A stretch of 6,987 bases of DNA from contig CAZULW010000098.1 in assembly GCA_964621455.1 (NCBI GenBank), positions 1 through 6,987 on the forward strand, read 5' to 3'. Of the stretch, positions 1 through 6,452 are shown piece by piece (position 1 is the stretch's first letter; each line of letters begins with the position of its first letter). The notes below the pieces were generated by a model. That model was not told the origin of the DNA. It saw nothing but the letters and a program-made list of their open reading frames with translations, and searched no databases. Position numbers and translations under genes: made by a program. This DNA is from G020354025 sp964621455 (GTDB taxonomy: Bacteria; Fidelibacterota; Marinisomatia; SCGC-AAA003-L08; TS1B11).

Positions 1-1167
1 GACTATTCGAAGGTCAGCAAGCAGTTTATTGCCGAGGTGGGCGACAGGATTCCCAAGATGGGGGAGAAGTTCAGCGGGAAAGTGGGCAAGTACCAGGATT
101 TCCGTAAGCTGCTCGACCAGAAGGACATCGACGCGGTCTGTATCGCCACGCCGGATCACTGGCACGCGATTCAAACGATCATGGCGCTGGATGCGGGGAA
201 AGACATCTACGTCGAGAAGCCCCTCACTATCGCCCTCCAAGAAGGCCGCAGGATGGTTGAGGCGGCGGCAAAAACCGACCGCGTGGTTCAGGTCGGCCTT
301 AACCGTCGCGGCTCCTCCCTCTATCAGGACCTGGCGAAAATGATTCAGGGCGGGAAAATCGGGAAAGTGTCGCTGGCCCGGGCCTACCGCATCAGCAACA
401 TGTATCCTGACGGCATCGGCAAGGCCAAAGGGGAAAGGCCGCCCAGGGGATTCGACTGGGACATGTGGCTGGGCCCCCGGCCGAAAATGCCCTACCAGTA
501 TAACATCGCTCCCTACAAGTTCCGCTGGTGGAAGGACTATTCCACCCAGATGGGCAACTGGGGCGTGCACTATATGGACGCAATCCGCTGGATGATGGGC
601 GAGGAAGCGCCGGCGGCTGTCAGCGCCCACGGCGGAAAGTACGTCCTGGTCGACGACCGCACAATCCCCGACACGATGGAAGTGACCTTCGAGTTCGCCT
701 CGGGCGCTATCATTGTATTCGGTATTTACGAGGCTAACGGCGGCCCGATGATCGTGGACGGTGAAATCGAGCTGCGGGGCGCGAAAGGCAATCTCATTAC
801 CAGCCAGAACAAGTACCGGTTCGAGCCCAACAGGGGCGGCCAGTTCCAGGATCGTGGCAGGCTTATAGAGCCGGAAGGGTTCGAAGTTAAATCCGGCCAA
901 CGCTATGGCGATCTGGGCATAACTGAGGACTCAACGGCCAACCTGATTCGCAACTTCCTGGATTGCGTCAAGTCGCGAGCCAGGGACAAGGTCTGGTGCG
1001 ACCTGGAAACCGGTCACCGCTCTACCTGCTTCGCTCACCTGGCCAATATCGCCCTCGAAGTGGGCAGCCGCATCGAGTGGGATGCCAAGAACGAGCGGGT
1101 TACCAATAATGAAGCGGCTAATAAGCTGCTGCACTACCAGTACCGCAAGCCCTGGACCCTGGGATAG
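1..1167 (+). CDS. Gfo/Idh/MocA family NAD(P)-dependent oxidoreductase, 5' partial
   Basis: The frame is open from base 1 to the TAG at 1165-1167, giving 388 visible residues. The beginning, including the GxGxxG dinucleotide-binding loop, lies outside the window. Visible hallmarks, numbered from the first codon here, are the Rossmann strand/loop CIATPDHWHA (about 47-56), the EKP motif with the conserved catalytic-type lysine (72-74), VGLNRRG (about 98-104), and the NWGVHYMD segment with the family's conserved His and Asp (about 190 and 193). The C-terminal half fits the beta-sheet substrate domain. Family members oxidise or reduce a sugar or cyclitol hydroxyl, often at C3, with NAD(P). Many relatives in Planctomycetes-type genomes carry a Tat leader; whether this one does cannot be seen. 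The GTG at 37 is an internal valine and not the start, because coding similarity continues upstream of it. A 420-bp gap separates it from the next gene, so it may be transcribed separately. Family is confident; substrate is unknown. Confidence 0.93.
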   Translation, partial: DYSKVSKQFIAEVGDRIPKMGEKFSGKVGKYQDFRKLLDQKDIDAVCIATPDHWHAIQTIMALDAGKDIYVEKPLTIALQEGRRMVEAAAKTDRVVQVGLNRRGSSLYQDLAKMIQGGKIGKVSLARAYRISNMYPDGIGKAKGERPPRGFDWDMWLGPRPKMPYQYNIAPYKFRWWKDYSTQMGNWGVHYMDAIRWMMGEEAPAAVSAHGGKYVLVDDRTIPDTMEVTFEFASGAIIVFGIYEANGGPMIVDGEIELRGAKGNLITSQNKYRFEPNRGGQFQDRGRLIEPEGFEVKSGQRYGDLGITEDSTANLIRNFLDCVKSRARDKVWCDLETGHRSTCFAHLANIALEVGSRIEWDAKNERVTNNEAANKLLHYQYRKPWTLG

Positions 1168-1181
1168 TCGTCATTGCTGGA

Positions 1182-1222
1182 CCTGACCCTTCCCTGAGCC
1201 CCACGTCCCGGGGAGGGTCAGG
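1182..1222 (+). terminator. GC-rich hairpin after the oxidoreductase gene, possible terminator
   Basis: A perfect 9-bp inverted repeat, CCTGACCCT (1182-1190) and AGGGTCAGG (1214-1222), begins 14 bp after the stop codon. A smaller CCCC/GGGG stem (1199-1202 with 1210-1213) can form inside it. The position suits a transcript end. The following bases (GAATAGCT) are not a T-run, so it is not a classic intrinsic terminator. It could instead protect an mRNA 3' end or be a decayed repeat. Confidence 0.4.
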
Positions 1223-1259
1223 GAATAGCTCAGGACAAGACTCAGGATTAACAATCCTT

Positions 1260-1310
1260 GTCGCGCTGAGGCCTGTCCTGAGCAAAGGCGAAGGGCTCTC
1301 GAAGCGCGAC
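1260..1310. repeat. Dispersed-repeat-like element, CCTGTCCTGAGC...GAAGGGC type
   Basis: The core, GCCTGTCCTGAGCAAAGGCG followed by AAGGGCTC (1271-1298), matches a short intergenic repeat that I recall as common in many environmental bacterial genomes, notably Chloroflexota. Read on the minus strand it gives the typical spurious peptide LRLCSGQAS. It is bracketed by a perfect 8-bp inverted repeat, GTCGCGCT (1260-1267) and AGCGCGAC (1303-1310), so the unit could fold as a stem-loop or mark insertion ends. Only one copy is in this window, so repeat status rests on recognition and not on copies seen here. Confidence 0.55.
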
Positions 1311-1311
1311 T

Positions 1312-1398
1312 ATGGTGGAGCAATTGAAGGGAAAAGCCGTTACCCTTCGTGAGCCTCAGGGCGACGGCATCGACCTCATGAAGAGCGTTCCCCCGTGA
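1312..1398 (+). CDS. Doubtful 28-codon ORF or gene remnant
   Basis: An ATG at 1312 opens a 28-codon frame, MVEQLKGKAVTLREPQGDGI continuing to a TGA at 1396-1398. The peptide looks protein-like (charged and hydrophobic residues alternate, no low complexity), and it starts immediately after the dyad repeat. There is no clear Shine-Dalgarno sequence, since the bases just before it belong to the repeat's right arm. I recognise no family. It could be the tail of a gene disrupted by the repeat, a real small protein, or chance. The minus strand is also open here, which weakens the case. Confidence 0.15.
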   Translation: MVEQLKGKAVTLREPQGDGIDLMKSVPP

Positions 1399-1575
1399 AG
1401 ATTCCTTCTGGGAAATCACAGCGTCTTCCACTTATTATTCTATATGTCTCTGGGATACAGGCCCGTATATCTTCTTATTGGGGCAACTCCTATAAGGTTG
1501 CCATTGGATAGACCTTTGGCGATACGTAAGTTTCTCCATCCAAGGCGGTAGATTATCCGCTCACCTTTTTCTTTG
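1399..1575 (+). promoter_or_regulatory. Leader region upstream of the four-gene run
   Basis: This AT-richer stretch most likely holds the promoter and 5' untranslated region of the 1588-6446 genes. A 6-bp stem, GGCAAC (1482-1487) with GTTGCC (1497-1502) and a 9-nt loop, is the clearest structure. A TATAAG hexamer (1491-1496) lies in that loop but has no convincing -35 partner at the usual spacing. A second short stem, GCGG/CCGC (1545-1548 with 1557-1560), sits 28 bp before the start codon. No riboswitch or operator that I recognise is present. Confidence 0.25.
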
Positions 1576-1580
1576 AAGGA
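1576..1580 (+). promoter_or_regulatory. Shine-Dalgarno AAGGA for the ThuA-like gene
   Basis: AAGGA lies 7 bp before the ATG at 1588. It decides the start against the in-frame TTG at 1573, which would overlap this site. A CCTT at 1564-1567 could pair with the AAGG, so mild occlusion of the site is possible. Confidence 0.7.
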
Positions 1581-1587
1581 ATCGATC

Positions 1588-2412
1588 ATGCATATCCGAG
1601 CTATAATCCCCCTCATACGTTTATCGGCCCTTATCCTGCTGGCCCCGGTTTTGTTCTTCACGGGCTGCGGGCCGTCCGTTGCCCCGGAAAAAGTACTTAT
1701 CATCCAGGACGAGCTGCCGCAAATCGAGGTCCTGGCCGGGTTCCTGCGGGAGCAGGGTAGTCTGGAGGTCACGGTGGTGGACCAGGAGTCACTGCCGGCC
1801 GATTTCTCTCCCTTCAGCGCCGTTATTGTCTTCATCCACAGGGACCTTAAGGTACCCACGGAAAAAGCCATCATTGACTATACCTTAAACGGCGGCAGGC
1901 ACATCGCGCTGCATCATACCATCAGCAGCGGCAAGGCCGAGAACGAGTTCTACTTTGATTTCCTGGGCATCCGGCTGGATAACCCTGAAGAATCAAAAAA
2001 CCCGGTGGAGCCGGGCGGCGGCTACGGCTGGCGCCACGTGCCGGTGCTGACCCTGGTCAACCTGAACCCGCAGCACTATATTACCAGCCACCAGGTTAGC
2101 TGGGGCGAAAAAATCGCCTACACGCCGTCCGATTTTCCCAGCGCCGAGGGCATGTATCCGTCCCTCTCCCTTGAAAACTCGGAGGTCTACCTGAACCACA
2201 AGTTCACTGACGGGCGGGAAAAAACTGTCCTCATGGGCCTGAAGTATTTCGATGACCGCAACCAGCAGCTGTTCATGCAGGACCGGGCCGGCTGGATTAA
2301 AAAAGCGGGCAAAGGGGATATCATATACCTTCTGCCCGGTCACGGGCCACCCGATTATGAAAACCCCAACCTTTCGCAGATGATCTTGAATGCCGTAAAT
2401 TGGGTCCGCTAG
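1588..2412 (+). CDS. ThuA-like domain lipoprotein
   Basis: This is a 274-residue protein from the ATG at 1588, chosen for its AAGGA site. Residues 1-27 form a lipoprotein signal: basic start (R4, R11), hydrophobic core (12-24) and a lipobox FTGC with Cys27. The mature part reads as a ThuA-like (trehalose-utilisation, glutamine-amidotransferase-like) flavodoxin-type fold: strand VLIIQD (36-41), VIVFIH (79-84), the conserved GGRHIALHH turn (102-110), and the C-terminal LLPGHGPPDY...NP...AVNWV pattern (249-273), in which PGH is typical of the family. ThuA proteins accompany Gfo/Idh/MocA dehydrogenases in trehalose and other sugar use and are thought to act on keto-sugar intermediates, but their chemistry is poorly defined. 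The amidotransferase catalytic Cys is not evident, as expected for ThuA. It is first in a four-gene run, 44 bp before the next gene. The protein is probably anchored to a membrane, facing outward. Confidence 0.83.
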   Translation: MHIRAIIPLIRLSALILLAPVLFFTGCGPSVAPEKVLIIQDELPQIEVLAGFLREQGSLEVTVVDQESLPADFSPFSAVIVFIHRDLKVPTEKAIIDYTLNGGRHIALHHTISSGKAENEFYFDFLGIRLDNPEESKNPVEPGGGYGWRHVPVLTLVNLNPQHYITSHQVSWGEKIAYTPSDFPSAEGMYPSLSLENSEVYLNHKFTDGREKTVLMGLKYFDDRNQQLFMQDRAGWIKKAGKGDIIYLLPGHGPPDYENPNLSQMILNAVNWVR

Positions 2413-2456
2413 TCTGACAAATGATTAGGGCCATTATCACATAGAAAGGCTTACTG

Positions 2457-3449
2457 ATGAAACGAGGGAAAAGCGCCAGCCCCGCAGAAATAACGCGGGG
2501 GAAGTTCATGACCATGATGGCGGCAGCCGGGGTCAGCCTGCCCGTAGCGGGGCTGGCAAGTACGGCTGAGAAGCCCAGGATCGGCAAAGGCGGCCAGCTG
2601 CCCTTATGCATCTTTTCCAAGCACCTGCAGTTCCTGGACTATGACGCCCTGGCCCAGACCGCCGCCGAGGTCGGTTTTGACGGGGTGGACCTTACCGTGC
2701 GTCCCCGCGGGCACGTGCTGCCGGAGAACGTGGAGCGCGACCTGCCCCGTGCGGTGGAGGCTGTGCGCAAGGCCGGGCTGGACGCCGACATGATGACCAC
2801 CCGCATCACCGACCCCGAGGATCCCCATACCGAACCCATCCTCAAGACCGCCGGCCGTCTGGGCATCCGTTACTACCGCATGGGTTACCTTAGTTACAAG
2901 GAAGAGCTGGGTGTAGCCCGGACCCTGGAGTCGTACAAGCCGCAGCTGCGGGAGCTGGCGGCGCTGAACCAGGAATATGGCCTGCATGGCGCCTACCAGA
3001 ACCACTCCGGCACGCGGGTGGGGGGACCGGTCTGGGACGTGTGGCTGCTGATCAAGGACCTGGACCCCCGCTGGATGGGCTGCCAGTACGATATCCGCCA
3101 CGCCGTCGTTGAGGGCGGGATGAGCTGGCCGCTGGGCCTGAAGCTGTTGAGCTCACACATCAAGATAACGGCGATCAAGGATTTCCGGTGGGCCAGGATC
3201 GACGGTGCCTGGAAGATCCAGAACTGCCCTCTCAAGGAGGGAATGGTCGACTTCAGGGCTTACTTCGATCTCGTCAAGCAGTATCATATCGCCGGCCCCG
3301 TCTCAATGCACTTTGAGTATCCCATGCCTGCCGAGAGTGAGGAGAAACTGAGCCTGGAGCAGCGAAGGCAAAAGACGGTGGCCGTTATGAAAAAAGACCT
3401 GGAAACGCTCAGATCAATGCTCGAGGAGGCGGGATTATCTGCCGGCTGA
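2457..3449 (+). CDS. COG1082-type sugar phosphate isomerase/epimerase-like TIM-barrel protein with Tat-like leader
   Basis: The 330-residue protein starts at the ATG at 2457, with AGAAAGG 7 bp upstream. The fold is the xylose-isomerase-like (AP endonuclease family 2) TIM barrel. Recognisable pieces are AAEVGFDGVDLTVRP (69-83), YQNHSG (180-185), CQYDIRHA (209-216), SHIKITAIKDF (233-243) and MHFEYP (284-289). Candidate metal or catalytic residues are H183, D212, H215, H234 and E287. The position often held by Glu in isomerases (ENH) is Gln181 here. The N-terminus, ITRGKFMTMMAAAGVSLPVA (12-31), resembles a Tat leader but has Arg-Gly where twin Arg is expected. Relatives act as isomerases, epimerases or, with Gfo/Idh/MocA partners, as lyases that eliminate the aglycone from 3-keto-glycosides. 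The company of an oxidoreductase and a ThuA-like protein makes that last role plausible. A phosphorylated substrate is unlikely if the protein is exported. Family is confident; reaction is open. Confidence 0.88.
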   Translation: MKRGKSASPAEITRGKFMTMMAAAGVSLPVAGLASTAEKPRIGKGGQLPLCIFSKHLQFLDYDALAQTAAEVGFDGVDLTVRPRGHVLPENVERDLPRAVEAVRKAGLDADMMTTRITDPEDPHTEPILKTAGRLGIRYYRMGYLSYKEELGVARTLESYKPQLRELAALNQEYGLHGAYQNHSGTRVGGPVWDVWLLIKDLDPRWMGCQYDIRHAVVEGGMSWPLGLKLLSSHIKITAIKDFRWARIDGAWKIQNCPLKEGMVDFRAYFDLVKQYHIAGPVSMHFEYPMPAESEEKLSLEQRRQKTVAVMKKDLETLRSMLEEAGLSAG

Positions 3450-3481
3450 ACCGGTCCGGGTTTGGCCGCTAGATAGCCTGG

Positions 3482-4993
3482 ATGCTGCCGGAGAAACCGT
3501 TGGCTGCTGTGATGCAGAACCGTTACAATCGGCGTGAATTCATAGCCACCGCGGCTAAGGCGGCGGTCGCCTCGGCTGCTGCTATATCCGCTCCGGTGTT
3601 GCTGCTAGGCAGCCGGGCCGGCGGGCCGCCGAATGTGGTTTTCATCATCTGCGACCAGATGCGCGGCGACGCCCTGAGCTGCCTGGGACACCCCAACGCC
3701 CGGACGCCCAACCTGGACAGGATGGCCGCCGCCGGTACGCTGTTTACCAACTTCTTCACCAACAACCCCGTGTGCGCCCCTTCCAGGGTGAGCATGTTCA
3801 GCGGGCTGTGGCCCCACCAGCACGGCAAGCTGACCAACAAGTCGGGGAAGTCCATCGAATCCCTCGAGGGCTCCCTGCTGGGCTATTTCCGCGGGCTGGG
3901 GTACCGCGTGGGGTGGGTCGGCAAGAACCACACCTATGCCAGGGAATGCCTGGGGCAGCTGGATCTGTGGCGTGATAGGGCGAGGGAGCCTTTCCGGGCC
4001 TACAGCAAATTTGTGCCGCCCTACTGGCACAGCGATACGTTCTGGCCTGATGACCAGTGTCACCCGCAGCTGAACACGGCAGACGCCATCGAGTTTATGG
4101 GCAGCGCCAGGGCTGGTGAACCATTCTTCCTGCACCTGAGCTATTTTGATCCGCACCCCCCATACATGGCCTCCTCAGAGTACAGCAGCCGATACTGCTC
4201 CAAGGATATGCAGATCCCACCGTTTGTGCCTCCCGAGAAGATAAGCGAGCGGCTGGCCGAGCACTGCCGGGCGCTGCATTATGACCGCATCGGCGACACC
4301 GACCTGACCGAAACGATGCGCTATTATTACGCTTCTATCCAGTGGGGTGTCGATTCACAGGTGGGGCGGATTTTGCAGACCCTTGAGAAGAAGGGTCTGG
4401 CCGAGAATACCATAGTGCTGTTTACTTCCGACCACGGCGACTTCATGGGTGAGCATCGGATGGTCCGCAAGGCCATGTTCCACTACGATGCCCTGCTGCA
4501 CGTGCCCCTGATCTGGTACGCCCCCGGGCGGGTGCCGGCCGGCGCGCGGGTTAAAAACCTGACCCAGGGGATCGACCTGTTCCCGACTCTGGTGGACCTG
4601 ACGGGCGGCAGGATAGCCCGCGAATTCCCCGGGCGGTCCCTGAAGCCCTTCCTGGAGGGCGGCTCGCGTCGGGAAGACGACTTCGCGGTAATCGCCTCGG
4701 CGGCCTACAGCGATCTGCCGCCGGATTATTTTGATCATCCCGAACCGGCCTATAACCCCGACAGCGATGTCCCGTTCCATACCCGTGTAGAGCAGTTGAC
4801 CTGGAAGGCCGAGAACCGGACCGCCATGGCCCGCACGAATGACTGGAAACTGATACTGAACGAGACCCGCCCGCCGGAGCTGTACCACATGGCCGGCGGC
4901 TGGATCGAGCGGGAAAACGTAGCCGGGAAACGGGAGCACCGGAAGGTCCGCCAGTCGCTGGAGCAGAAGATCAGGCAGGTGTGGCGGTGGTAA
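3482..4993 (+). CDS. Tat-exported Cys-type sulfatase (arylsulfatase/choline-sulfatase-like, alkaline phosphatase superfamily)
   Basis: Numbering is from the ATG at 3482 (503 residues). A Tat leader, NRREFIATAAKAA followed by an Ala-rich core (16-43), precedes the sulfatase domain. The N-terminal metal region is FIICDQMRGDAL (54-65). The formylglycine signature C-A-P-S-R has Cys98, followed by the SMFSGLWPHQHG helix. GKNH (147-150) matches the family's GKxH, and FDPHPPY (222-228), TSDHGDFMGEH (315-325; D317 and H318 as metal ligands) and K329 complete the site. The C-terminal subdomain carries NDWKLI and ELYHM. It should hydrolyse a sulfate ester outside the cytoplasmic membrane after Cys98 is converted to formylglycine; no maturase is in the window. 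Neither possible start (3482 or 3512) has a good ribosome site; 3512 would give MQNRYNRREF, an ordinary Tat n-region. The gap is 32 bp from the previous gene and 43 bp to the next. Substrate unknown. Confidence 0.93.
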   Translation: MLPEKPLAAVMQNRYNRREFIATAAKAAVASAAAISAPVLLLGSRAGGPPNVVFIICDQMRGDALSCLGHPNARTPNLDRMAAAGTLFTNFFTNNPVCAPSRVSMFSGLWPHQHGKLTNKSGKSIESLEGSLLGYFRGLGYRVGWVGKNHTYARECLGQLDLWRDRAREPFRAYSKFVPPYWHSDTFWPDDQCHPQLNTADAIEFMGSARAGEPFFLHLSYFDPHPPYMASSEYSSRYCSKDMQIPPFVPPEKISERLAEHCRALHYDRIGDTDLTETMRYYYASIQWGVDSQVGRILQTLEKKGLAENTIVLFTSDHGDFMGEHRMVRKAMFHYDALLHVPLIWYAPGRVPAGARVKNLTQGIDLFPTLVDLTGGRIAREFPGRSLKPFLEGGSRREDDFAVIASAAYSDLPPDYFDHPEPAYNPDSDVPFHTRVEQLTWKAENRTAMARTNDWKLILNETRPPELYHMAGGWIERENVAGKREHRKVRQSLEQKIRQVWRW

Positions 4994-5025
4994 CCTACCC
5001 TTTATTACCTTCCAACATAATTCAT

Positions 5026-5030
5026 AGGAG
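5026..5030 (+). promoter_or_regulatory. Shine-Dalgarno AGGAG for the enolase-superfamily gene
   Basis: AGGAG sits 6 bp before the ATG at 5037. It is the strongest ribosome-binding site in the window and fixes the start, which yields a complete Tat leader. Confidence 0.8.
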
Positions 5031-5036
5031 TTATCA

Positions 5037-6446
5037 ATGAGCAAAGGAGACCTCTCTGCGGGCATGTCCCGCCGGAAGTTCATCGTGGGCACCGGCGCAC
5101 TGGTCGGCCTGTCCATGGTGGGCCTGCCAGGATGTAACAAGGAGTTAAAAAAGGATAAACTGATGGCGATCAAGATAAAGAAAGTCGATTCGGATTTTGA
5201 ACGCGAACCCCTCATCCGCCCCTTTGGCTTCAAGGGTGGCTACGTGACCAATAACTGGCAGACCGTAGCGCTCATGGAGAGCGAGTCGGGCGTGCGCGAG
5301 ATCGGGCTATGCACCCAGAACGTACTGTGGTCGGACGCCAGGGTGTTCGCAGCCCACTCCGAGAACGGTGGCAACGCCCTGATGTATGCCCTGACCGAGC
5401 GGGCGCTGCAGATCGCCAGGGGGATGACTTTCAGAACCCCCGTTGACCTGCTCGAAGAGATCCTCGACGAGGTCTATAATCTAGGCAAACAGATCACCGG
5501 CAACCCGAACCTGAGGAAGACCTTCGCGCTCAACGCGCTGGTGGGCTTTGACAACGCCGCCTGGCTGCTGTACGCCGGGGAGAACGGCATCGACAACTTC
5601 GACGACATGATTCCGGCGGCTTACCGGCCGGCCCTGTCGCACCACCATAAGCAGGTGGCCAGCATCCCCCTGATGGCCTATGCCATACCCATCAGCGAGA
5701 TCAAGGAGGCGGCCGAACAGGGCTACTTCTTCATGAAGATCAAGATCGGCCAGCCGGGCACACAGGAAGAGATGCTGGAGAAAGACAAAGCCCGCCTCTC
5801 GGCCATCCATAAGGCCATCGGGCACGTGGAAACGCACCATACCAAAGACGGCAAGCTGCCGTACTACTTTGACGCCAACGGCCGGTACGAGAAGAAGGAA
5901 ACGCTGCAACGGCTGCTGGACCACGCCCGGAAGATCGGCGCTTTTGACCAGATCGCCGTGGTCGAGGAGCCCTTCCCGGAGGAGCTCGAAGAGGACGTGG
6001 GCGACATGGGATTGCGGATCGCTGCCGACGAAAGCGCCCACACCGACGAGGATGCGGCCAAGCGCATCGAGATGGGGTACACTGCCATCGCCCTGAAAGC
6101 GATCGCCAAGACGCTGAGCATGACCATGAAGATTGCCCAGCTGGCCCACGAGCACAACGTACCCTGCTTCTGCGCCGACCTGACGGTCAATCCCATCCTG
6201 GTGGACTGGAACAAGAACGTGGCGGCCCGGCTGGCGCCCTTCCCGGAGCTGGGCCTGGGCCTGCTGGAAACCAACGGCCACCAGAACTACACGAACTGGC
6301 CGACCATGCTGGGCTACCACCCCTGCGCCGGCGCATCTTGGACCCGGACGGTGGACGGCGTGTTCAACCTCGACCAGGACTTCTATGACCGCAGCGGGGG
6401 GATATTCCTGCCCTCCGAGCACTACCAGGAGATGTTCGAGCACTGA
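5037..6446 (+). CDS. Enolase-superfamily enzyme (mandelate racemase/muconate-lactonizing type), Tat lipoprotein
   Basis: The product has 469 residues. A Tat leader, SRRKFIVGTG (11-20) with a hydrophobic core, ends in a lipobox LPGC (30-33), so lipidation at Cys33 is expected. The rest is an enolase-superfamily protein: capping domain from about 45, then the barrel with KIK (234-236), DAN (279-281, first metal ligand D279), EEP (310-312, second ligand E310), DES (331-333, third ligand D331) and K354, placed 23 residues after D331 like the general base of the muconate-lactonizing/dipeptide-epimerase subgroup. The C-terminus contributes further capping-domain sequence. K236 to D279 is 43 residues, longer than the roughly 30 I expect, implying an insertion around 263-276. 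Such enzymes remove a proton alpha to a carboxylate, leading to epimerisation, dehydration or cycloisomerisation. Known members are mostly cytoplasmic, so the leader is noteworthy. It is last in the run. An internal start at 5163 is discussed separately. Confidence 0.88.
   Translation: MSKGDLSAGMSRRKFIVGTGALVGLSMVGLPGCNKELKKDKLMAIKIKKVDSDFEREPLIRPFGFKGGYVTNNWQTVALMESESGVREIGLCTQNVLWSDARVFAAHSENGGNALMYALTERALQIARGMTFRTPVDLLEEILDEVYNLGKQITGNPNLRKTFALNALVGFDNAAWLLYAGENGIDNFDDMIPAAYRPALSHHHKQVASIPLMAYAIPISEIKEAAEQGYFFMKIKIGQPGTQEEMLEKDKARLSAIHKAIGHVETHHTKDGKLPYYFDANGRYEKKETLQRLLDHARKIGAFDQIAVVEEPFPEELEEDVGDMGLRIAADESAHTDEDAAKRIEMGYTAIALKAIAKTLSMTMKIAQLAHEHNVPCFCADLTVNPILVDWNKNVAARLAPFPELGLGLLETNGHQNYTNWPTMLGYHPCAGASWTRTVDGVFNLDQDFYDRSGGIFLPSEHYQEMFEH
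5151..5165 (+). promoter_or_regulatory. Possible internal ribosome site and start codon inside the enolase-superfamily gene
   Basis: AAGGA (5151-5155) lies 7 bp before an in-frame ATG at 5163 (Met43), immediately after the Tat/lipobox segment and before the first capping-domain strand. Initiation there would give a 427-residue protein without a leader. The AAGGA could also be just the Lys-Asp codons AAG GAT in a lysine-rich linker. Confidence 0.3.
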
Positions 6447-6452
6447 TTACTT

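Noticed and set aside
37..39. GTG as start of the oxidoreductase
   Set aside because: The frame is open to base 1 with plausible coding upstream, and the family needs an N-terminal dinucleotide-binding loop not yet present at this point.
1171..1431. Minus-strand frame of 86 codons in the first intergenic gap
   Set aside because: Part of its peptide (LRLCSGQAS) is the well-known spurious translation of the dispersed repeat; no ribosome site or domain supports it.
1573..1575. TTG as start of the ThuA-like gene
   Set aside because: It overlaps the AAGGA site that serves the ATG at 1588 and adds five residues with an acidic Glu to a normal signal peptide.
1399..1587. Riboswitch or tRNA in the leader
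   Set aside because: Only short isolated stems are seen; no cloverleaf, T-loop GGTTCGA-like motif or known riboswitch core is evident.
4355..5233. 292-codon minus-strand frame across the sulfatase end and the next gene start
   Set aside because: It overlaps two well-supported genes and their intergenic ribosome site and has no family features.
5481..6443. Long open frame on the minus strand (320 codons)
   Set aside because: It is the antisense shadow of the enolase-superfamily gene, caused by GC-rich codon bias; its peptide has no recognisable domain.
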